Assembly (NCBI RefSeq): GCF_020735385.1
Contig: NZ_CP085953.1
Span: forward strand, 806,001-870,000
Direction of reading: 5' to 3'
From: Granulicatella elegans
Lineage (GTDB): Bacteria > Bacillota > Bacilli > Lactobacillales > Aerococcaceae
Length of the DNA: 64,000 nucleotides
A program made the translations under genes and the position numbers. The notes under the pieces are model-generated. The model saw nothing but the letters and a program-made list of their open reading frames with translations. It had not been told where the DNA came from and did no database searches. Within the stretch, counting starts at the first letter, position 1; every line of letters starts with the position of its first letter. This document shows positions 57,727-64,000 of this stretch, piece by piece.

Positions 57727-57752
57727 AGACGAGACGAGAGTCTCGTCTTTTT
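57727..57752 (+). terminator. Terminator after the ketopantoate-reductase gene
   Basis: AGACGAGAC (57727-57735) and GTCTCGTCT (57740-57748) with a four-base loop and T run. Confidence 0.92.
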
Positions 57753-58027
57753 TATGGAGAAATTAACAGTATTTTTTATATAAAAACCCACCTAACTATT
57801 TAAAAATCACATCAATAAAAAGGAAAAATAAGGAATGGATAACCACTATTTTTACGAATATATTATACGATTTTTATTACTTTCTCAAAAGTGAAAACAT
57901 TTAAATTTAACAAATTTCTTTCTTACAAAAATGTAAGAAACAAACAGAAAATGATAGCTAAAATATAGGAATGCATCGATTTTATTTGATAGAATAAATA
58001 CAAATCAAAGAGAAAGTAGGAATTGTA
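57753..58027. other. Intergenic region before the BceA-like gene
   Basis: AT-rich spacer without genes. Bases 57905-57960 hold TTTCTTTCTTACAAAAATGTAAGAAA, an inverted repeat (TTCTTACA/TGTAAGAA at about 57921-57940) that could be a response-regulator or repressor site for the transporter. No clear two-component genes are nearby. Confidence 0.4.
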
Positions 58028-58795
58028 ATGACATTATTAGATGTAAAACAAGTACAAAAAATTTACCATACAAGATTTGGAGCGATGCAAATAGAGGTGT
58101 TAAAAGATATTACTTTTAGTGTTGAAAAAGGAGAATATGTTGCCATTATGGGGGAATCTGGTTCTGGTAAAACAACGCTGTTAAATATTTTAGCCACATT
58201 AGATCGTCCTACAAAAGGACAAGTATTATTGAATCAATTAGATATTCAAAATATACCAGACAAAACATTAGCAGCCTTTCGTCGTGATCATTTAGGATTT
58301 GTATTCCAAGATTTTAATTTATTAGAAACATTGTCTGTTAAAGATAATATGTTACTCCCATTAGTCCTAGCAAAGAAAACTGTTCAAGAAATGGAGCAAA
58401 AAGTAAAATCTGTTGCTACATTATTAGGAATTGAAAAATTATTAGAAAAATATCCTTATGAATTATCAGGTGGACAACAACAACGTGTAGCGATTGGACG
58501 TGCAATGATGGCTAATCCAAGTATATTACTAGCAGATGAACCAACTGGAGCATTAGATTCAAAATCTTCTAGCAATATTTTAGATGTTTTTGATACCTTA
58601 AATGAAAAGGGACAAACCATTTTAATGGTAACTCATAGTACATTAGCTGCTAGTCGAGCGAAACGAGTGTTATTTATTAAAGATGGTATTTTGTATCATC
58701 AATTATTTAAAGGTGAGCGTACAGATGAAGAAATGTTTGAAGCAATTTCGGATACGTTAACAGTAATGGCTAATCGAGGTGAGACTCATGTTTAA
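58028..58795 (+). CDS. BceA-type ABC transporter ATPase
   Basis: A 255-residue ATPase of the MacB/LolD group that pairs with BceB/FtsX-type permeases in peptide-antibiotic (bacitracin-like) resistance. Walker A GESGSGKT (about 39-46), signature LSGGQQQR, Walker B ILLADEPTGALD and the H-loop THS are present. AGAAAGTAGGAA precedes ATG. No BceRS regulators are in the window. The permease gene overlaps its end by 8 bases. Confidence 0.9.
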   Translation: MTLLDVKQVQKIYHTRFGAMQIEVLKDITFSVEKGEYVAIMGESGSGKTTLLNILATLDRPTKGQVLLNQLDIQNIPDKTLAAFRRDHLGFVFQDFNLLETLSVKDNMLLPLVLAKKTVQEMEQKVKSVATLLGIEKLLEKYPYELSGGQQQRVAIGRAMMANPSILLADEPTGALDSKSSSNILDVFDTLNEKGQTILMVTHSTLAASRAKRVLFIKDGILYHQLFKGERTDEEMFEAISDTLTVMANRGETHV

Positions 58796-60769
58796 ATTCA
58801 TTCATTAGCAGTATCCAATTTAAAGAAAAATCGAACATTGTATATTCCGTTTTCGATTGCTTCTATTACCATGATGGTCATTACCTATATTCTATTAGCA
58901 CTATCTACAAATAAAACGATTTCACAAAGTAGTGGAGGAAATACGGTAGTCATGGCATTAGGGTTTGGCGTTGTGATTATGTTACTTGTCTCTACCTTAA
59001 CGATGATTTATGCCAATGGATTTGTAATGAAAAACCGTTCAAAAGAATTTGGATTGTATAGTATTTTAGGATTAGGCCGCACACAAATTCAATTGTTACA
59101 AGTTATTGAAATGGTATTATTCGCAGTGCTAAATCTAATTGTAGGTCTGGTATTAGGTGTATTGTTCAATCGATTAGCCTTTGCCTTGTTACTGAAAGCA
59201 ATGCGTTTTTCAGTTCCTTTAGCGTATGAATTTCAAATTTCAACAGTCATTATAATTGGAATTTTATTTAGTGGAATTTTTGTTTCCTTAATGATTTTAA
59301 ATGCGATTAAGATTAGAGTGAGTCGTCCATTAGAATTACTACGCGAGAAAAAATCAGGAGAAAAAACAGGACGTTTCTTAAGTATTCGTGCACTAATTGG
59401 AGTAGCGATTTTAGGATATGCTTACTATATTTCTCAATCAATCGAAAGTCCGATTAAAGCGTTAGGTTGGTTCTTTATTGCAGTACTATTAGTAGTTATT
59501 GCAACTTATATTTTATTTGATGCTGGAAGTATTGCACTTTTACGCTTCTTGAAAAATCGTAAAACATTTTATTATCGTCCAATTAACTTCATCTCTGTTT
59601 CTAATTTAATTTTTAGAATGAGAAAAAATGCGATGGGCTTAGCAAGTATTTGTGTTTTATCAACAATGGTACTCGTGACTCTTGGAACGACAGTTTCGTT
59701 GCAGTTTGGGGCACAGGAAGTGATTAATAAAACAAGTCCAACTGATTTTACGTTTAGAAATATGTATCGTAATCCTGAAGAAACAGCAGAATATTCAAAA
59801 GAGGCGAAACAATTAGCGGAAGGAATTGCTTCAAAAGTAACAGATTTTTATGAATATTCGTATATTTTAACAGGGGGAAATCAAGAAGGGGATGTATTAG
59901 ATACAAATGTTAAAAAACTGGGTACTCTTCCAGAAGCAATGGTCGTCCTAGTATCAGTGGAAGATTATAATTGTAATAGTGGAGAAAATATTACTGTTAA
60001 ACCTGGAGAAATGGTGATAGGAGAACAAAATACTGAGAAAACTAAACCTAGTTTCACTCAAATAGCAGTTGGGGAAAATACTTTTTCAATTGGACAAGTC
60101 ATCGAAGTGAATAAATTCGCTGCAGGATTAATTGTAAATCCGAATATAACCGATCATTCTTATATTGGCATTTTAAATGAAGAGGATATGGCGAAAGTTG
60201 TTCCATATTACAGTAAAGGAAATGATGAAGGATATCGTGCTTATACAAGACAATATATTGCATTATGGAATACTTCTAGTAAAACAGATGATGAGAAGCA
60301 AAAAGAATTAGAAGTGTATCAACAATCTGATATTGCTGGAGGAATTGATGGAAAAATAGAAATTGCTCAATTATTATTCCAATTTTATGGTTCCCTATTA
60401 TTCTTAGGGTTTTTATTAGCCATTGCCTTTTCAGTTGGAGCAGTCTTAGTCATTTACTATAAACAAATTTCAGAAGGGTATGAAGATCGTGAGCGTTATG
60501 TCATTTTGAAGAAAATCGGAATTGATCAATCAATGATTCATCAATCAATTAATCGTCAAGTATTAATTGTATTCTTCTTACCGCTATTAACAGCGTTCTT
60601 GCATACTGCATTATCGTATAAAATTGTGAGTAAAATTGTCTTAATCTTTGGCATTAAAGGAAGTATTATTGGGTTGACGATGTTAGCAGTAGCAGGAGTC
60701 TTTATGATTGCTTACTTCTTAGTTTACAAAATTACTTCAAGAGAGTACTTCAAAATTATCAATCGATAG
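58788..60769 (+). pseudogene. BceB-type permease gene with a frameshift at codon 7
   Basis: The natural start ATG (58788, overlapping the ATPase end) reads MFKFIH and stops at TAG 58806. From the next frame the sequence LAVSNLKKNRTLYIPF continues exactly as a BceB N-terminus and stays open to 60769, with FtsX-like membrane helices, the big extracellular domain (about 280-520) and the C-terminal helices (GSLLFLGFLLAIAFSVGAV). Adding one T in CATTA (CATTTA) restores the gene. The long open part (from about TTG 58838) has 643 codons. It may be a real mutation, a phase-variable site, or an assembly error; otherwise the permease is unaltered. Confidence 0.75.
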
Positions 60770-60772
60770 TAA

Positions 60773-60810
60773 AAATAAACGTCTTTAGTGAAAGCTAGAG
60801 GCGTTTATTT
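60773..60810. terminator. Terminator after bceB
   Basis: AAATAAACGTCTTTAG (60773-60788) and CTAGAGGCGTTTATTT (60795-60810), 16-base arms, allowing G-U pairs. Confidence 0.88.
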
Positions 60811-60887
60811 ATTGCGTATTTTATTCAGAAATTATTCGAAAAATACCGTATAAAAAAATATTTTTTAAAAAATTCTTAATATTTGTA

Positions 60888-60916
60888 TTTCATGAAAGCG
60901 TAAAACATGATATACT
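60888..60916 (+). promoter_or_regulatory. Promoter and cre-like site of the ABC sugar-type importer
   Basis: TTTCAT (60888-60893), 17-base spacer, TATACT (60911-60916). In the spacer, ATGAAAGCGTAAAAC (60892-60906) matches the CcpA site consensus WTGAAARCGYTTWWN at 13 of 15 positions, suggesting catabolite repression. Confidence 0.6.
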
Positions 60917-60953
60917 AGAATGTATTCAAGTAAAGAAATTTGGAGGTTTACTC

Positions 60954-62024
60954 ATGATTGATGTTATCGATTTAAATAAAGTATTCGATAATGGCTTTGA
61001 AGCATTAAAGTCTGTTAATTTTTCAATTGAACAAGGGGATTTAGTATGCTTATTAGGGCCTAGTGGTTGCGGAAAATCAACTATTTTAAATATGATTGCA
61101 GGGTTATTACAACCAACTGGTGGAGATATCCAATTTAAAAAATCTTCTGTGATTAATACAGAACCAAAAGATAGAAATATTGGATTTGTGTTCCAAAACT
61201 ACGCATTATATCCTCATATGACAGTGTTAGAGAACATTATGTTCCCATTAACTGTAGGGCAAAATAAAGTTTCAAAAGAAGAAGCTAAAGCAATTGCAGA
61301 AGAATACATGCAATTAACAAATATTGAAGAACTAGCTGCAAAAAAACCTGGAACTTTATCTGGAGGACAACAACAACGTGTTGCGATTACTCGTGCATTA
61401 GTTCAAAAACCAGAAGTATTATTATTAGACGAACCATTAAGTAACTTAGATGCTCGTTTACGTTTAAAAATTCGTGAAGAAATTCGTCGTTTAGTAAAAG
61501 AAGTAGGAATTACAACAATTTTCGTAACTCATGACCAAGAAGAAGCTTTATCAATCAGTGATAAAATTATCTTATTAAATGAAGGTGTTATCCAACAACA
61601 TGATGACCCTCAAAACCTGTATTTAGAACCAAATAATTTATTTGTGGCTAAATTTATCGGAAATCCTATTATTAACATTTCAGAAGTGGATGTAAAAGAT
61701 GGTGTGATTCATCACCCAGCGTTTACTATGCAAGCAAGTGAATTAGTAGCAAGTCGTTTCCGTAAAGAATTAGAACAGGGACATTATTATTTAGGATTAC
61801 GTCCTGAAGATTTGTTTCCAAGTGAAAATGGATTGTTCACAGTAACCATTACGTCAGTGGAATTAATTGGACGTGAACGTATTTTACACTTTACATTAGG
61901 AGAACAAGATATTAAATCAATCGTTAGTGTGGAACATAAGATTGAAGAAGGAGACACACTTTCATTTGACCTTCTAAGACATAAGTTATTCTTATTCAAT
62001 CAAAATGGAGAACGTGTATACTAA
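60954..62024 (+). CDS. MalK/UgpC-type ABC transporter ATPase
   Basis: A 356-residue ATPase of the carbohydrate-uptake-1 class with the C-terminal OB/TOBE regulatory domain from about 240. Walker A GPSGCGKS (about 36-43), signature LSGGQQQR, Walker B VLLLDEPLSNLD, H-loop VTHD. The GGAGGTTTACTC site precedes ATG. It overlaps the first permease by one base. The order ATPase-permease-permease resembles the ugp (glycerol-3-phosphate) and msm families. Confidence 0.92.
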   Translation: MIDVIDLNKVFDNGFEALKSVNFSIEQGDLVCLLGPSGCGKSTILNMIAGLLQPTGGDIQFKKSSVINTEPKDRNIGFVFQNYALYPHMTVLENIMFPLTVGQNKVSKEEAKAIAEEYMQLTNIEELAAKKPGTLSGGQQQRVAITRALVQKPEVLLLDEPLSNLDARLRLKIREEIRRLVKEVGITTIFVTHDQEEALSISDKIILLNEGVIQQHDDPQNLYLEPNNLFVAKFIGNPIINISEVDVKDGVIHHPAFTMQASELVASRFRKELEQGHYYLGLRPEDLFPSENGLFTVTITSVELIGRERILHFTLGEQDIKSIVSVEHKIEEGDTLSFDLLRHKLFLFNQNGERVY

Positions 62025-62899
62025 TGAAAAAATATAATCCTGAGAATCAACCAAAGGCGTGGTTATTCCTTCTTCCGTCATTAGGTGTGATTTTACTATT
62101 TAATATTTACCCATTAATTCGTTCATTTTGGATGAGTTTTCAAAAAGGTTCATTGTTAAAACTTCAATTTACAGGTTTATCAAACTATCAAAAAGTTTTA
62201 GCAGATCCAGTGTTTCATAGAGCATTAATGAATACAGCTTTATATGCATTTGTAGTAGTTCCAGTTGCACTATGTATTTCAGTTGTGGTTGCTTGGATTA
62301 TCTTTGAAAAGGTAAAACATAAGAGTGTGTTTGAAACAATTTTCTTCATGCCATATGTTACAAGTACAATCGCAATTGGGATTGTCTTCCGTTATTTCTT
62401 TAATGGAAGTTATGGATTAATTAACTTCTTACTAGGTTTAGTAGGAATTCCTGCAGTGAATTGGTTAGATAATGTTAATATGAGTATGCCAACTTTAATT
62501 ATTTTTGGTATTTGGACAGGACTTGCATTTAATATCATCATTTTATTAGCAGGTTTGAGAAATATTGACCCAGAACACTTTAAAATTGCAAAAATGTTTG
62601 GTGCTACAGAAAAAGAAATTTTCTGGAGAATTACATTCCCTCAATTAGTTCCAACAATTGCGTTCTTATCTACGGTGAACTTAATTGGTGCTTTCAAAGT
62701 TTATACGCAAGTATATGCGTTATTTGGAGGAACACCAGGGGTTGCCAATAGTGCTACAACTGCCGTGTACTATATTTATGACAAGTTCCATGTGGCTGGA
62801 CGTCCAGGAATTGCGATGGCAGCAACTGTAATCTTATTTGTGATTATTCTAATTGCTACTTTCTTCCAAAATAAATTCTTGAGAAGAGCGGAGGGTTAA
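62024..62899 (+). CDS. ABC transporter permease, UgpA/MalF-like
   Basis: A 291-residue inner-membrane permease with six helices and the EAA motif (KIAKMFGATEKEIFWRITFPQL, near 182-203) for contact with the ATPase. Belongs to the binding-protein-dependent carbohydrate uptake group. Coupled to the ATPase gene by one base overlap and to the second permease by 2 bases. The substrate is not fixed by sequence. Confidence 0.93.
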   Translation: MKKYNPENQPKAWLFLLPSLGVILLFNIYPLIRSFWMSFQKGSLLKLQFTGLSNYQKVLADPVFHRALMNTALYAFVVVPVALCISVVVAWIIFEKVKHKSVFETIFFMPYVTSTIAIGIVFRYFFNGSYGLINFLLGLVGIPAVNWLDNVNMSMPTLIIFGIWTGLAFNIIILLAGLRNIDPEHFKIAKMFGATEKEIFWRITFPQLVPTIAFLSTVNLIGAFKVYTQVYALFGGTPGVANSATTAVYYIYDKFHVAGRPGIAMAATVILFVIILIATFFQNKFLRRAEG

Positions 62900-62901
62900 T
62901 C

Positions 62902-63720
62902 ATGAAAAAAGTGATCAATTATTTATTATTAGCACTGATTGTGGTTTTATCAATCATTACGATATTTCCATTTATTTATATGATTTTAACAGGGTTAATG
63001 ACTTATGCAGAAGCAACAAGTTTGCCACCTACATTAATTCCTAAATCATTACAATTCCAAAACTATTTTGAAGTATTCCAAAGAGCACCGTTCTTACGTT
63101 ACTTTGCCAATACATTATTTGTATCATTATGTACAACTACTGCAACGGTTATTACTTCATTACTAGCAGCATTTGCATTAACAAGTTTAGAATTTAAATA
63201 TAAAAAAGTTGTGACATTAGTGATGGTTTCATTATTAATGGTTCCTTATGAATCCATTATCTTTACAAATTATCAGACCATTGCACAATTAGGATTATTA
63301 GATACTTATTTAGCATTAATCCTTCCATTTTTAACAAGTATTTTCTATATTTACTATTTAAATGGTTATCTTCGTGGAATTCCAAGTACATTCTACAAAG
63401 CAGCTAAAATTGATGGCGCATCTGATTTAGAATATATTCGTCGAATTTTAGTGCCAATGTGTAAGCCAGCGCTTGTAACAGTTGGGATTTTAACATTCAT
63501 TATGAGCTGGAATTCATTCCTATGGCCATTGCTTGCAACAAATACTAAATACTTCCGTCTATTAAACAACGGATTGTCTGCCTTCACGACTGAAAGTGGT
63601 AGTGATGTGCAATTACAAATGGCTGCCGCAACATTGACAGTAGTTCCTATTTTGATTATCTATTTTGTATTTAGAAAAGAAATTATTAGAGGGGTTGCTA
63701 AGAATGGTATCAAAGGATAA
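62902..63720 (+). CDS. ABC transporter permease, UgpE/MalG-like
   Basis: A 272-residue partner permease, six helices, EAA motif FYKAAKIDGASDLEYIRRILVP near residue 168. The N-terminus (VINYLLLALIVVLSIITIFPFIYM) is a membrane helix. It overlaps the next gene by 17 bases. The solute-binding-protein gene is not seen between these genes and may lie to the right of the window. Confidence 0.93.
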   Translation: MKKVINYLLLALIVVLSIITIFPFIYMILTGLMTYAEATSLPPTLIPKSLQFQNYFEVFQRAPFLRYFANTLFVSLCTTTATVITSLLAAFALTSLEFKYKKVVTLVMVSLLMVPYESIIFTNYQTIAQLGLLDTYLALILPFLTSIFYIYYLNGYLRGIPSTFYKAAKIDGASDLEYIRRILVPMCKPALVTVGILTFIMSWNSFLWPLLATNTKYFRLLNNGLSAFTTESGSDVQLQMAAATLTVVPILIIYFVFRKEIIRGVAKNGIKG

Positions 63721-64000
63721 AACAGTTGTGACATTCCATAGCGGAATTCTAACAATTGGCGGAACCGTCATTGAAGTTAGTTATGGAAATTCTCATATTT
63801 TCTTTGACTTCGGGACAGAGTTTCGTCCAGAATTAGATTTGCCAGATGAACAGTTACAAACATTGATTCAATATGGGATTATCCCAAAATTAAATCATGT
63901 TTATGATCCACGTTTGGGATATGAGTACGATGGAGAAGAAACCGGAGAGTATGAAAATACAGCGGTATTTTTATCACATGCTCATCTTGATCATTCAAGA
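63704..64000 (+). CDS. Metallo-beta-lactamase-fold hydrolase (3' end outside window)
   Basis: The first 99 codons of an MBL-fold protein. It has GGTVIEVSYGNSHIFFDFG, the usual first strands, and the zinc motif SHAHLDHS (HxHxDH, near residue 91), at the window end. AGAGGGG precedes ATG 63704, inside the permease gene, so it is co-transcribed and coupled with the importer. Such enzymes hydrolyse phosphodiesters or lactones; its tie to the importer suggests processing of the imported compound. Start and family are firm, function is open. Confidence 0.85.
   Translation, partial: MVSKDKTVVTFHSGILTIGGTVIEVSYGNSHIFFDFGTEFRPELDLPDEQLQTLIQYGIIPKLNHVYDPRLGYEYDGEETGEYENTAVFLSHAHLDHSR

Overview
This 64 kb window is chromosomal DNA from a low-GC Gram-positive bacterium of the Lactobacillales. 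The evidence is the gene content and order, strong AAGGAGG ribosome binding sites, GTG and TTG starts, a zinc-form S14, no map gene between adk and infA, and Firmicute-type L10 and S10 leaders. The codon use and gene set look Carnobacteriaceae-like (for example Granulicatella), but that placement is an inference. No tRNA, rRNA, CRISPR array or origin is visible.

Layout. 1-9745: a leftward aminotransferase cut by the window edge, then mnmE, a Nudix gene, mnmG and rsmG (tRNA and rRNA modification), a nucleoid-associated protein, ogt, an aromatic-acid-exporter-like membrane protein, and rplK-rplA behind mRNA motifs that mimic the L1 site on 23S rRNA. 9750-18834: a dedicated cell-wall amino-sugar locus. 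It holds murQ, a complete lactose/cellobiose-type PTS (IIA, an orphan membrane protein, IIB, IIC), a MupG-type 6-phospho-muramidase, a GH1 phospho-glycosidase, an RpiR/MurR regulator, anmK, and a convergent GlcNAc/MurNAc kinase. 18885-20740: a scar region with a truncated transposase fused to a stray piece of the nearby old-yellow-enzyme gene, a TnpW-like protein from a conjugative element, and two orphan genes. 20790-27542: an amidase, then the six-gene sirtuin-M operon (OYE, luciferase-like oxidoreductase, GcvH-L, macrodomain, SirTM, LplA2) for protein ADP-ribosylation tied to lipoylation. 27574-30774: rplJ-rplL with an L10 leader and attenuator, then xpt-pbuX. 30879-32020: a Nudix gene and decayed remnants.

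32090-46240 is the complete S10-spc-alpha superoperon (29 genes, rpsJ to rplQ, including secY, adk, infA, rpmJ and rpoA). It is followed by the ECF transporter module ecfA1-ecfA2-ecfT. An ISL3-family insertion sequence now separates ecfT from truA, which are usually neighbours. Then come a PepS-type aminopeptidase, an alpha/beta hydrolase, gltX, an EIIC_2-family membrane protein paired with a ketopantoate reductase, a BceAB-type ABC transporter whose permease gene has a frameshift at codon 7, and a catabolite-regulated MalK/UgpC-type ABC importer ending in a metallo-beta-lactamase-fold gene cut by the window edge.

The points most worth following are the MurNAc locus served by a Lac-family PTS, the sirtuin-M operon, the bceB frameshift, the 127-bp palindrome inside the insertion sequence, a pair of related complex hairpins behind rplA and gltX, and the EIIC_2/PanE pair.
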